From the NCBI GenBank assembly GCA_948956705.1, contig CARCZS010000009.1, positions 37,586-86,676 on the forward strand: DNA of 49,091 nucleotides, read 5' to 3'. Positions 25,913-34,859 of the stretch are shown here, piece after piece. The notes under the pieces were generated by a model that saw only the letters and a program-made list of their open reading frames with translations, did not search any database and was not told the origin of the DNA. This DNA is from an uncultured Phocaeicola sp. GTDB taxonomy: Bacteria > Bacteroidota > Bacteroidia > Bacteroidales > Bacteroidaceae. Within the stretch, counting starts at the first letter, position 1, and each line of letters begins with the position of its first letter. The translations under genes were made by a program, and so were the position numbers.

Positions 25913-26162
25913 AAGGTAGGGGTAGATTACACCCCCTCACAAAGCTGCTCATTCCTTCTTCTCCGTTCATCCTTACATTTTAAATTTAACGCACTGACGA
26001 ACAGTTGGTTAAAGATGACAGGACATCCCCTCATCCTCCCTTCAGCCATGCTTTCCAAGTCCCTTCACAATCTGCCTTCAGCAATTTCCTTTTTGACGAA
26101 TGAAAGGAGGCTGAAAGGGTGGTGACGAGGTGTCCACTCACTACCGGTTCCCTTATCAACAG

Positions 26163-26282
26163 ATGAATGAGGGGTTGAAGAATGCCTACGAACAGGCAAG
26201 AGAAGAAGCAGGGCGCAAAGCTGCCTTGATGCATATCACTGGAAGTGTTCATGATGTAACGGACGTACTTCCCGGTTGTTGA
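26163..26282 (+). CDS. Possible 39-residue protein or gene remnant
   Basis: From the ATG at 26163 the frame encodes 39 residues starting MNEGLKNAYEQAREEAGRKA and ending DVLPGC. The composition (amphipathic, charged helix, then GSVHDVTDV) is protein-like. The frame stays open upstream to 26115 with a continuing plausible sequence (THYRFPYQQ), which suggests a fragment of a larger, decayed gene. No promoter or ribosome-binding site is evident. I do not recognise a family. Confidence 0.25.
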   Translation: MNEGLKNAYEQAREEAGRKAALMHITGSVHDVTDVLPGC

Positions 26283-26474
26283 TGAACTACATTCAGTTGT
26301 AGAAACAGGAAACAAGACATTTTCTCAATAAAAAGAAAATGAGAGTATGATTCTAATATTTAATAGCCACTTTGATAAGTAGGTGAATCGAATGGCTAAT
26401 AGATTTTCCCGCTGCTTGTTCCGAGCATGAACCAACAGCGGGGTTGTTTGTAGGGATTTACTTTGTGGGAGGAT

Positions 26475-26942
26475 TTATCCCACTACTAGTAATTGGAGGC
26501 AAATGGCGAGTATGAAATAAGCTATATAGCAGGCAACGGAGACAACTAAGGAGACAAGCAGTTGTTTCACAAATGATTTTTCTTTCCGCATATAATTGTA
26601 ATTGAACGTCGCGCCTATGATTCCAAATAAAGCACCGATTAGTCCGCCTAGGAGGATAAGTAACACAGGCAGTCCACCCACAATATACTCGCGGGTAGAC
26701 AGGCGTTCTTCCAAATCGATTTTTCGCCCGCGGAACACTGCGACATGGACAAAGTCAAGTCCGTAGACAATCTTTATTTCTTCTTGTTCTCCATTGGTAT
26801 TGGTTATATGATACTTCGGATTAAACCGTCCTTGTCTTTTAATCTCTCTTCCGTCTTGATATAAACGTTGTTTAAAAGGGCCGTACTCTAATTTTAAATT
26901 GCCTTGTACGCCTTCCAGTGTAAAATTCAATTCTCTTGCCAT
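26475..26942 (-). CDS. Small membrane protein of unknown function
   Basis: A protein of 155 residues. The N-terminal half (about 1-85) is soluble and beta-rich (LNFTLEGVQGNLKLEYGPFKQRLYQDG...). Two hydrophobic segments follow at about 87-112 (glycine-rich: LLILLGGLIGALFGIIGATF) and 127-153. It is probably an inner-membrane protein. I do not recognise a family. It starts 5 bp after the stop of the SecD-P1-like lipoprotein gene, so the two are almost certainly co-transcribed as the last genes of the minus-strand cluster. Confidence 0.7.
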   Translation of the reverse strand: MARELNFTLEGVQGNLKLEYGPFKQRLYQDGREIKRQGRFNPKYHITNTNGEQEEIKIVYGLDFVHVAVFRGRKIDLEERLSTREYIVGGLPVLLILLGGLIGALFGIIGATFNYNYMRKEKSFVKQLLVSLVVSVACYIAYFILAICLQLLVVG

Positions 26943-26947
26943 AGTAT

Positions 26948-27382
26948 TTATTTTAGATGTTGTTCCTTTTTAAGTTGTCGGTAGATATCGGGTAGTCTGT
27001 CGTCTTGAAAAGACGTTATCTGAAAAGAACCGCTTTCTATCCTTCCGTTTACTTGCGGGTTTGTAATAACAGAATCGTTGAAAATAAAGGCTATTTGCTG
27101 TCCTATCGCTTTTTCCGTTTCGTCCGCCCATTTGTTTTGCTTGTGTTGACTCACTTTTCCGGTTATTGCATATCTGCCGAAGGCGTCGGTGTCCAGTCGG
27201 AGTGCACTAAAGTCTTTTACAGTCACAATCGGTTCAGGGTCAATGCTGTCTTTTTGTTCGGATATGATGTGATACCATCCGTTTTCATACTGTTGTGACC
27301 TGTGGTTTCGGTTGCATGAAGCAAGGCATGAGGTGAGGCAGGCAATGGGAAGGAGTATGCCAAATAGATTTCTGAGTTCCAT
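26948..27382 (-). CDS. Lipoprotein with SecD P1-head-like domain
   Basis: A protein of 144 residues from the ATG at 27382; the longer open frame upstream overlaps the receptor gene and has no signal peptide. The chosen start gives MELRNLFGILLPIACLTSCLASC, with lipobox cysteines at LTSC or LASC. The C-terminal part reads GQQIAFIFNDSVITNPQVNGRIESGSFQIT. It closely resembles the SecD/SecDF periplasmic P1-head segment, in which a strand is followed by a V-I-x-x-P-x-V-N/G-x-x-I-x-x-G motif. Here that head stands alone on a lipoprotein rather than on the translocase. Function is unknown; a periplasmic substrate-binding or chaperone role is possible. It lies 46 bp after the outer-membrane receptor gene. 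Confidence 0.7.
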   Translation of the reverse strand: MELRNLFGILLPIACLTSCLASCNRNHRSQQYENGWYHIISEQKDSIDPEPIVTVKDFSALRLDTDAFGRYAITGKVSQHKQNKWADETEKAIGQQIAFIFNDSVITNPQVNGRIESGSFQITSFQDDRLPDIYRQLKKEQHLK

Positions 27383-27428
27383 ATTTGATTGATTTATCTG
27401 TTTTTCAATGTCTTTCTTATCGATAGGC

Positions 27429-29753
27429 TTACATACGGCTCTTCTGGCTCTGTCCGGCTCCTGTTCCTTTATACTTGTTCTTTGCAGCATTGAACTTGTA
27501 GCGCAGGGTGAAAGTGACCTGTCGGAACTGGGTGATATAATCGCTCATCGTGCGTATGCCACTGTATATCACTACGTCCGCATCATCGGTTTCTAAAAGA
27601 TTATTGGCTTGCAGTTGCATGCTCAGCCGGTTGTCGAAGAAGGCTTTGTATAAAGCCAGCGAAACATTGCACGCATCTTTTTGCTGGTACATGTTTTGGT
27701 TGTGTCCGCAAGTGGTGTAGGCGGCGTTTACATCCAGTAATATACCGGCAGGCAGCGAGAAGTTATTGCGCCAGACGAATGTGCCGACAGGATTGTTGAG
27801 TGACATCATGCCGTTGTGGGTTTTGATGGAGAACCACTGCTTGTAGAGTTCTGCCGTGAACTGCGGTTTCCACAGCCCGACGGTGGGCGCCACTGTCAGT
27901 GATGCCGTCATGCGGTCGTAGGATTCGGTGTTTACCACTTTCAGTAGTGAAATGGTGGGGTTCTCTTCCGAATAGTTTTCTGATATCTGCATCATGTCGT
28001 CTTTCACGCGGCTGTATCCCACGGAGACATTCAGCCATTGGTAAGAGGCTGACAGCAAGATGTTTTGCGTCATGGTCGGAGTCAGGAAAGGGTTTCCTGT
28101 CTGATAGGTATAGCGGTTGGCATAATAGGTGTTGTTTCGCAGATTGTCGTAAGAAGGGCGGGCGATGTCTCCTGCATAGCTGAGCTGCACCTGTGTCTTT
28201 CCGATGGGGAAATTGATGTTCAGCGATGGGAATATGTTATCGAACTTACGGCTTTGTACGTCTATGTGTTTGCCTTTTTCGTAGTAGTCGAAGCCCACGT
28301 GCTCGTATCGGATGCCTGCCTGTATGCTTACATCACCGAAGGACCGTGTATAGTCCACAAACATGGAGGCTGCCCCTTCCTTTATCTCGCTGTCATCATC
28401 GGCAAGGATACCTTCCGGGTTGAGGTAGAGATTGGTGCGTCCGGTATGCGAGTATTCACCTCCAAATGATAAATTGCCTTGCCACAGAGGGTGTGAAAGT
28501 ACCAGCTTGGCGGCATAAAGTGTATTGTTGTTTTCATTGAAGGTATTGACATGGTTTTCATCGTGTTCGTTGATGATTTCCGTCGTGTTCTGCGTTTCTT
28601 TGGTAGGGCTCCATAAGCCGTCGGCATTGAAGTCGATGTTCCAGTTGTTTATCTGTCCGTTGTAGTAATAGTTCAGGTTGTGGCTGGTGGAAGGGTCGTA
28701 AAGCATCATCCGGCTGAAACTCTTCTCGTAAAGTTGGTTGTCGGAGAACACTTGTGTGAGATATCGCCAGTCTCCATGGGTAGCCATATAGCGGTCTATG
28801 TTGTAGCGGATTCCCATGGAATGTTTTTCATTGAACTGATAACTCATGGCGAGTGTGCCTTCTATGTTGCTGCGTTTTGTCTTGGCGTATGAGCCGTCCA
28901 TCTTTTGCTGCCATAACTTGTCCAAATGGGTGTCGATGATAATCTGCTGGTTGTTTCCGCCTCGCAATGTGCCTCCGAATAAACTGCCGGAGAGATCGAA
29001 GCCGTTTTTGCGGTAGTTGAAGTTGAACTGGTCATAGACGCTCCAGCCATACGTGCGGCGGTTGCGTGTCACGAGCCGGTTGTCGAAGCCGAAACCTTCG
29101 CCTTGCGATTTCTTGGTGATGATGCGCACAACGGCTTTCACGGAAGCGTCGTAGCGTGCTCCTGGATTGCGCACCACTTCCACGCTCTTTACGTTGTCTG
29201 AAGAAAGTTGCTCCAGTTCCGAGCTGCTTCTCACTTTTCTTCCGTTGATGTAGATTTCTGCCGTTCCTCTTCCGAACACATTTACCGTCCCTTCTTCAGC
29301 CGAAATACCCGGTATCTTGTCGAGCAAATCGTTTCCTGTACCGGATTTTTCTAATACGCTGCCGGCAACTGTGGTCACCATCGCATCGCCCTTCAGACGC
29401 ATTTTGGGTAAGTCGGCTTTTACGGTCACTGCACCCAGCTGATGTGTGTCTGCCGTCAGTTGGACAACACCTATGTCGGCAAGATTTACCGGTCGGTATA
29501 TGGTGGCATATCCGATAGAGGAGATGCGTATGATTTGGTGTGGGGGTATTGTGTTCAGACTGAATGTTCCGTCCTCTCCGCTTATCGTTCCGGTCACGAA
29601 GGCAGAGTCGGGGAGTGACAGCAGTACCACGTTGGCGTATGGCATCGGTTTGTTCTCTTCGTCTACTAATTTTCCACTGACTGTTTGTGCAAAAAGTCCG
29701 GTGATTATGCCTTGGCAAGCCAATATAAGTAATGCAATATTAAGTGCTTTCAT
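27429..29753 (-). CDS. Outer-membrane receptor, CarboxypepD-regulatory-like / beta-barrel (OMP_b-brl_3 type)
   Basis: A protein of 774 residues from the ATG at 29753 (MKALNIALLILACQG, signal peptide ending near LFAQ). A carboxypeptidase-regulatory-like beta-sandwich follows (VSGKLVDEENKPMPYANVVL, about 23-105). Next is a plug-like domain (LLDKIPGISAEEGTVNVFGRGTA, then VEVVRNPGARYDASVKAVVRIITKK, up to about 215). The rest is a long barrel rich in alternating aromatic strands. It resembles TonB-dependent receptors of the type without a SusD partner; no clear N-terminal TonB box is seen. It is located 114 bp downstream of the TPR-AraC sensor gene on the same strand, so that sensor may control it. 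Confidence 0.85.
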   Translation of the reverse strand: MKALNIALLILACQGIITGLFAQTVSGKLVDEENKPMPYANVVLLSLPDSAFVTGTISGEDGTFSLNTIPPHQIIRISSIGYATIYRPVNLADIGVVQLTADTHQLGAVTVKADLPKMRLKGDAMVTTVAGSVLEKSGTGNDLLDKIPGISAEEGTVNVFGRGTAEIYINGRKVRSSSELEQLSSDNVKSVEVVRNPGARYDASVKAVVRIITKKSQGEGFGFDNRLVTRNRRTYGWSVYDQFNFNYRKNGFDLSGSLFGGTLRGGNNQQIIIDTHLDKLWQQKMDGSYAKTKRSNIEGTLAMSYQFNEKHSMGIRYNIDRYMATHGDWRYLTQVFSDNQLYEKSFSRMMLYDPSTSHNLNYYYNGQINNWNIDFNADGLWSPTKETQNTTEIINEHDENHVNTFNENNNTLYAAKLVLSHPLWQGNLSFGGEYSHTGRTNLYLNPEGILADDDSEIKEGAASMFVDYTRSFGDVSIQAGIRYEHVGFDYYEKGKHIDVQSRKFDNIFPSLNINFPIGKTQVQLSYAGDIARPSYDNLRNNTYYANRYTYQTGNPFLTPTMTQNILLSASYQWLNVSVGYSRVKDDMMQISENYSEENPTISLLKVVNTESYDRMTASLTVAPTVGLWKPQFTAELYKQWFSIKTHNGMMSLNNPVGTFVWRNNFSLPAGILLDVNAAYTTCGHNQNMYQQKDACNVSLALYKAFFDNRLSMQLQANNLLETDDADVVIYSGIRTMSDYITQFRQVTFTLRYKFNAAKNKYKGTGAGQSQKSRM

Positions 29754-29867
29754 ATCGTGATAAATGTGTTCGCTATACTCTTTCGGGGGCAATGTCGCGA
29801 AAATTATTGGTATCTACAAGTAAATAGTCGGAAACTTTAGCCGGCGCTACTGTTTTTTAAGTTGGCT

Positions 29868-31805
29868 CTAACTGCATTTATCGGGAGCGGTTTTATACTT
29901 TTTAGAGAAGGCGGCTTTATTGATGTTTGCGATAAAGGCTCTGGGAGTAACTCCTTTGTAGCGTTTAAAATTGCGGTTGAAGGTTGCATAGGATTTGAAT
30001 CCACATTGTTCTGATAGAGTGCCGAGGTCTAGGGTCGGTTCTTTGTGTATGGCGGCTATAGCGTAATCGATACGGAGATTATTAATCCATGTAGTAAAGT
30101 CCATGCCGGTACACATGTTGACAGCCTTTGACACATAGTCACGGTTACTTTTTACTTCTTTGGTAACGAATTCAATAGACAAATCCTTGCTTAAGAATCT
30201 GTTGTGATCCATGACAACGGTATGAATGTATGCGAATAAGGTCGTATTTTGCTGTGTCGGACTTTTGGGGCGGTCTATGCTTTTGGATGGGGAGATAACA
30301 GTTGCCTTCTGCTGTTTGTCCTGTTGGTTGTTGACAGTCTCTTGAAGCGGTGCTTTCTTCTTGGCTTTGTTTTGCGAACTGGTGATTTTCCATTTTATAA
30401 GGTAGAATGCAATGGGGCTGAGTGCAATAAATATCATAATACTTATGATGATTGCATACGTCAAATGGCGGGAATATTCCAATTCTGTGTCTTTTTTCTC
30501 TAGGTTGAATTGGAGTTCTTGAATTTCAAGCCGGTCTGCTAAGTTTTTGCTGTCTTTTTCCTTTTGCATTTCATTGTAAAGTTGTTGAATAGAGTCTCTG
30601 TGAGCAATTAATTCGAGTGCTTTCTTATATTGTTTGGTAGAACGACAGAAATGGCTGAAACTGGTTAGTGCCTCAATTTGTCTTTCTAATAATGGGGCTA
30701 CTTGGCTGGACTCTTTCATTAAAGGCTCTACCATTGAGTAATAATAGTTTGCTTGTTGTTCTTTTTGATGTTTATGTAATAAGTTTGCTAAATAAGAAAA
30801 AGTTGATAACGAATAATTAGGCAGATTCTTTATATTGGGATTGGTTTCAATGGCTTTGTTTATGAAATATATGGCAGAGTCTTCTTTTCCTTCAATGATG
30901 TAGCTTTCAGACATTTTACAGTTAAGGAAGAAACTGTTCCTTTCTTTTCCGTTTAATCTTTCAGATAAAACAATGCGTGCGCTATCTGGCTTGTGGAGAC
31001 CTAAATAGCACGTTACTAACAGATTTTGGATAGAAGGAGAAGTCGTGACTATTTCTTTATTATGCTTGATAGCATCATTATAATAATACAGGGCTTTAGA
31101 GTAATTTTTATTATCAGCTAATAGCTTGATTAATGGTGGTAAACAAGAGTTCTGTAAATTACTTAACTGGTTGGCTATGATTAATTGGTATGCCTCTTCG
31201 TACGTAGAGATAGCTTGATTATAATCACCTAACCTACTTAGGTGATTAGCGATAATGAGTAAATCATCAACAATATATTGGGGGATATTAGCTATACGGT
31301 GCTCTTTAAGTAATTCAAACCAAATAGGTAGATATTCTTCTTGTTTTCCTCTTCTGTTAAGTAATTGAGCTTTGAGCCGTTTCACTTTCCATTTTTCTTC
31401 TTGAGTTAATGAATAATTTGTTTCTAGCTCATGAATATAATTAAATTCTATGTCCGATATTATAGTATTTGTATTTCTAACTTCTAATTTATTGCATAGC
31501 TCAATTACACGCAATAGTATGCTTTTTCGTTCTCTGTTTGAAGCAAATGGTAAGAAATGCATTAACAAATCTTTTTGTTTTTGTATTGTGTTTGCTTTAT
31601 TTTCATTTCTTTCTGCTATTTGGATAGCATACTTTACTTGTTCGTTGATAGGTTGCTTTTGTATTATGATTAATAGCGAATCAAAGGAAGATGATGAAAT
31701 TGCAACTTTAGAGCATATTTGTTGCAATTCATAAACTTCCTTTTGCTTGTGTTTAGTGCAACAGATGCATAAGCATAATAAAAGGATTAAATATAAGATC
31801 TTCAC
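29868..31805 (-). CDS. Membrane-spanning TPR sensor with C-terminal AraC-type HTH
   Basis: A protein of 645 residues. The hydrophobic start MKILYLILLLCLCICC is signal-like, with possible lipobox cysteines. Residues about 40-430 are TPR-like helix pairs (for example YNQAISTYEEAYQLI and YSKALYYYNDAIKHN). A transmembrane helix lies near 451-471 (IIISIMIFIALSPIAFYLIKW), followed by a basic linker and an AraC HTH at about 540-625 (GFKSYATFNRNFKRYKGVTPRAF). The layout places the TPR part in the periplasm and the HTH in the cytoplasm, a one-protein signal transducer known from Bacteroidetes. It starts 14 bp after the ferredoxin stop, so it is probably in the same transcript as the TonB receptor cluster upstream. 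Confidence 0.9.
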   Translation of the reverse strand: MKILYLILLLCLCICCTKHKQKEVYELQQICSKVAISSSSFDSLLIIIQKQPINEQVKYAIQIAERNENKANTIQKQKDLLMHFLPFASNRERKSILLRVIELCNKLEVRNTNTIISDIEFNYIHELETNYSLTQEEKWKVKRLKAQLLNRRGKQEEYLPIWFELLKEHRIANIPQYIVDDLLIIANHLSRLGDYNQAISTYEEAYQLIIANQLSNLQNSCLPPLIKLLADNKNYSKALYYYNDAIKHNKEIVTTSPSIQNLLVTCYLGLHKPDSARIVLSERLNGKERNSFFLNCKMSESYIIEGKEDSAIYFINKAIETNPNIKNLPNYSLSTFSYLANLLHKHQKEQQANYYYSMVEPLMKESSQVAPLLERQIEALTSFSHFCRSTKQYKKALELIAHRDSIQQLYNEMQKEKDSKNLADRLEIQELQFNLEKKDTELEYSRHLTYAIIISIMIFIALSPIAFYLIKWKITSSQNKAKKKAPLQETVNNQQDKQQKATVISPSKSIDRPKSPTQQNTTLFAYIHTVVMDHNRFLSKDLSIEFVTKEVKSNRDYVSKAVNMCTGMDFTTWINNLRIDYAIAAIHKEPTLDLGTLSEQCGFKSYATFNRNFKRYKGVTPRAFIANINKAAFSKKYKTAPDKCS

Positions 31806-31819
31806 TTATAATAGTTCCT

Positions 31820-32053
31820 TTAGACGAAAGTTATAGCTCGATATGCACAGACACTAGCACAATCGGCACATTCGTTACAATAATTTTCGTTTTTCAACAC
31901 TACAAGTTGTGATTCTTTATCTATGTAAAGAAGACCAATAGAACATGCCTCTACACACTCTCCACATCCATTGCATTTTTTTTGGTCAATTTTCCATTTT
32001 CCTACTGGCATTGGCTCTTTCTTAGAGTTCCCCAATGATTCTTTGTTTTCCAT
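31820..32053 (-). CDS. 2x[4Fe-4S] ferredoxin-like protein
   Basis: A 77-residue cytoplasmic protein. Two complete cluster motifs are visible: C27-x2-C30-x2-C33-x3-C37 (CNGCGECVEACSIG) and C59-x2-C62-x2-C65-x3-C69 (CNECADCASVCAYRAI). In the second half the usual proline after the fourth cysteine is replaced by alanine, and in the first by serine. The N-terminal extension of about 20 residues is polar. It lies between an outer-membrane barrel gene and a membrane sensor-regulator, an odd place for a cytoplasmic electron carrier. It may link redox or iron state to the uptake system. Confidence 0.92.
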   Translation of the reverse strand: MENKESLGNSKKEPMPVGKWKIDQKKCNGCGECVEACSIGLLYIDKESQLVVLKNENYCNECADCASVCAYRAITFV

Positions 32054-32100
32054 AATTCTAGTGTTTTAAATGTTAGTTTTATCAAAATTACTCATTCTAA

Positions 32101-33648
32101 TTAAAATAACAAGCCAAACTGCAAGGAAAAATACTTTTTATTTTCATAAGAAGGATTACCGTTGGCTTTCTCATATTCTCCTTCTATACCAATAAACCAT
32201 TGTAAGTCAGATGTATGAGTGTATAAAATAGAGGCTCGGGCACTCCATCGAGGCTCTGTTAAAATATTAAAGTTTTCTTCTAACCTCTCCGGATTCTTCC
32301 ACAACTTGATATCCGGCATACTTTGACCGGTTTGTGATTGTTCTTTCTTCATTATATCTCCGCTTCCTTTGCCATATTTTAATCCTATTCTGCAATTCAT
32401 CTCTCCCGATTTCAGCCTGAGACTGTGAGTGAGGGTACTATGCAGCGTAAAGCGGTGCGCCGGTTGTACATATTTAATAGGATAAAAGAAAATAGTCTGT
32501 TTACTTGTATTATACAGAACGCCTGAGACGAGCGAAAACTGCGGATGTTGGTCGTTTCGCAGTCGGTAATACCCATATTCCAAAGCGTATTCATTCTGTT
32601 TGGAAGCAGAACGGAGGACTTTTCCGTATGTGTGCCATATTCCGTTTACATCCTGTTGCTGAAGCGGGTCGTAACTCTCTGAATTATTGTATACAATGCG
32701 TACATTCCATTCATGGAAGTGGGTGGCGGAGTGCCTTGTAAGGCGGGCGTTGTATTTTATCCTCCATAAGTCGGTTTCGCCTTCTTTCTTGTTCTGTATT
32801 TGGCGGCTGACTATATCTTGTTCACCCATCCTTCCGCTAATCTCCTGATATAAATGAAGCGCTCCGAATTTATTTTCTAGTTGTAAAGCTCCTCCCAGTT
32901 CTTCCGCACTATAATGCCAGTCGACATTCTCATTTCCCGGCAGTGTCTTGAAGAATCCCAGCGGATAAGAAATAAAGAAAGGATAAGTGCTGTGTGCACC
33001 TATATTCTGATAATCGACTTTCTCTTTTTTGCTCGAGTATAGAAAAGAAGCACCCCAGCGAATCGCTTTGTTCTGATAGCCGATGCCGGGAGTAAATTCC
33101 CATTCCATCCATTGATTCTTGTTTCTGGGGTCTGTATCTTTCGCTGTCAATTCAACAAGGTAGTCCAACCGACTGCCGACCATCCAATGTGCAGATACCG
33201 GTAGAGAGAATGTTCCTGTCAATTGATATTGTTCGGCACTTTGTTTTCCGCTGACAGAATCGCATAGGTTGAGGCTTTGCCAATAGTCGCCTGTCATTCC
33301 GTTCCAGTTTATGCGGTGTTTTTGGTTGTTTCTATATCCCATCTTACCATACACAGAAGCTTTTCCCAATTGTTGAAATGACTCACTGTATATGGAGTAA
33401 TTGTCTGCCGATGAGGGAAAGGCGGTATTACCCAAATTCCCTTTCTGATGGCTGTATCCCGCTTTCGCGATGGAGAATGCATGAAAAGAATTGAAAGACA
33501 GACCGATTGGGTTTTCACCGTCCAGCCAACTGTTTTGCCTGTAAATTTCTTCCATAGAATATATATGTAATGAGTCGGGTCGGGCAAAAGTGAGGATACC
33601 GGTCATTAGAAGTAATATGGATAATGTGATTCGTTTTCTCATTGTCAT
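32101..33648 (-). CDS. Outer-membrane beta-barrel protein, DUF6850-like
   Basis: A protein of 515 residues with a signal peptide (LSILLLMTGILTFA). The body has repeated amphipathic strands rich in Y, W and F with tight turns, and ends in an outer-membrane-type C-terminus (KYFSLQFGLLF, aromatic last residue). From memory it fits the DUF6850 family, which is found next to DUF4876 proteins and TonB receptors; I could not verify this. The start ATG overlaps the TGA of the upstream DUF4876-like gene by 4 bp (ATGA), indicating translational coupling. A second ATG lies two codons in. Function unknown; presumably a partner barrel of the adjacent receptor. Confidence 0.75.
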   Translation of the reverse strand: MTMRKRITLSILLLMTGILTFARPDSLHIYSMEEIYRQNSWLDGENPIGLSFNSFHAFSIAKAGYSHQKGNLGNTAFPSSADNYSIYSESFQQLGKASVYGKMGYRNNQKHRINWNGMTGDYWQSLNLCDSVSGKQSAEQYQLTGTFSLPVSAHWMVGSRLDYLVELTAKDTDPRNKNQWMEWEFTPGIGYQNKAIRWGASFLYSSKKEKVDYQNIGAHSTYPFFISYPLGFFKTLPGNENVDWHYSAEELGGALQLENKFGALHLYQEISGRMGEQDIVSRQIQNKKEGETDLWRIKYNARLTRHSATHFHEWNVRIVYNNSESYDPLQQQDVNGIWHTYGKVLRSASKQNEYALEYGYYRLRNDQHPQFSLVSGVLYNTSKQTIFFYPIKYVQPAHRFTLHSTLTHSLRLKSGEMNCRIGLKYGKGSGDIMKKEQSQTGQSMPDIKLWKNPERLEENFNILTEPRWSARASILYTHTSDLQWFIGIEGEYEKANGNPSYENKKYFSLQFGLLF

Positions 33649-34826
33649 TTCCTGTTTTTCAGAGTGGGCACAGTGGTTATCATATCGTTTGAGGAATTAT
33701 TGGTATCCTGATAAATGATGCGGCCGTCTTCATTCAGACTACTTTTCCGAATCAGCGATTTGCCGGTATAGGGGCCGTCCGGAAGATAGGCTGCTCCACT
33801 GTCCAGTTCATCCGGTACCCGCTTGTAGGAGATGCGATCTGGACTTGCCACGCATTCCACGCAGTCAATTACCCATTCTTTGGGAATCATCAGGTAGAAT
33901 TTCTTTGTATTGGAAGATTGGGGCCGGTTCTCCCGATTGGATATGTCGTTGACATAACTTTCGGCAGACTTGCCTTCTATTTTAAATACAATCATGGTCG
34001 GTCCGATTGCGGGAAGAGGATACATCCATATATTGGTATTCAGGTTGAGAAGCATCTTCATTGGCCTTACTCCGGCAGTAATGTCCTGCTGACTGAGGCT
34101 TACATCCCAAAATGCCCAGTCCGCTTTGGATAGGTCTACAGAATTGGTATGCTGATATTCGCCTCCCGTGTGGTCTACTGCATTAGTGGCTATGCTGATT
34201 TCTTCACCGGGATGTAAAGGATACTCTGTTCCGGTACCGGGAAATTGCCAGGTTACGTCGTTGATGGGGATACGCTTCATGTCGGTATATTTGATCCATG
34301 GAGATTGCAGGCTGGATGCAGGGTCGACGATGGCTACACATAAGCTGTCCAGATAGAGTGTTTCTTCCGAATTATTATGGAGAATGAGATATTGGTCGGA
34401 TTGATATTCCTCTCCTTTTCTACCTATGCATCCGCCGTAATAAATTTCTTTAATAATGAGTGCGTTGCTCCGTGAACGAGACAGTTGCACTTTTGCAGTT
34501 CCTTCATATTGCTCGGATAACAAAGATAAAGTTTCGCTTCTGCCACTGAAGATTAAGCCCGATGTCGTTTGGTAGTGCGCCGAAGCAGTGTAATAACCGT
34601 ATTCCACACGAAAGGCGGCGAGTCCTTCGGACGAACAAGGCATGGCATAAGTGATGCCTTGGTTCTGGTTGGTCAGGATGACATTGATTCTTTCATAAGG
34701 CAATGTGTCATAGCCTTCCGGTGCAATAACTTGTATATCTATCATACATGAGTTGCTCTCTTCTTTTTCTGAACACGAAAAAAGGGATACGGCAAGGAGG
34801 ATGAATAGATAAAACTTTATTTTCAT
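33645..34826 (-). CDS. DUF4876-like lipoprotein with lamin-tail-like domain
   Basis: A protein of 393 residues. The signal peptide ends at LFSC (Cys18), followed by SEKEE, an acidic signature of surface-exported lipoproteins. Residues about 28-125 look like an immunoglobulin/CNA-type beta domain. From about 130 comes a segment like the lamin-tail fold (ALIIKEIYYGG, then DQYLILHNNSEETLYLDSLC). I assign it to DUF4876 from memory. The protein may be the surface partner that delivers or binds a ligand for the TonB-dependent receptor encoded just upstream (33 bp). Its stop overlaps the barrel gene start by 4 bp. Confidence 0.75.
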   Translation of the reverse strand: MKIKFYLFILLAVSLFSCSEKEESNSCMIDIQVIAPEGYDTLPYERINVILTNQNQGITYAMPCSSEGLAAFRVEYGYYTASAHYQTTSGLIFSGRSETLSLLSEQYEGTAKVQLSRSRSNALIIKEIYYGGCIGRKGEEYQSDQYLILHNNSEETLYLDSLCVAIVDPASSLQSPWIKYTDMKRIPINDVTWQFPGTGTEYPLHPGEEISIATNAVDHTGGEYQHTNSVDLSKADWAFWDVSLSQQDITAGVRPMKMLLNLNTNIWMYPLPAIGPTMIVFKIEGKSAESYVNDISNRENRPQSSNTKKFYLMIPKEWVIDCVECVASPDRISYKRVPDELDSGAAYLPDGPYTGKSLIRKSSLNEDGRIIYQDTNNSSNDMITTVPTLKNRK

Positions 34827-34859
34827 AATTGATTTGTGATGTTTAATAGGTCGTATTTC

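Noticed and set aside
26031..26315. 94-codon minus-strand frame in the gene-poor segment
   Set aside because: It is serine/cysteine-rich with no start signals and overlaps the more protein-like plus frame at 26163-26282.
27383..27490. Longer start for the SecD-P1-like lipoprotein
   Set aside because: It overlaps the receptor gene and hides the signal peptide; the ATG at 27382 gives a good lipoprotein signal.
28065..28469. Plus-strand frame opposite the outer-membrane receptor
   Set aside because: It is a shadow frame without signals; the receptor on the minus strand is well supported.
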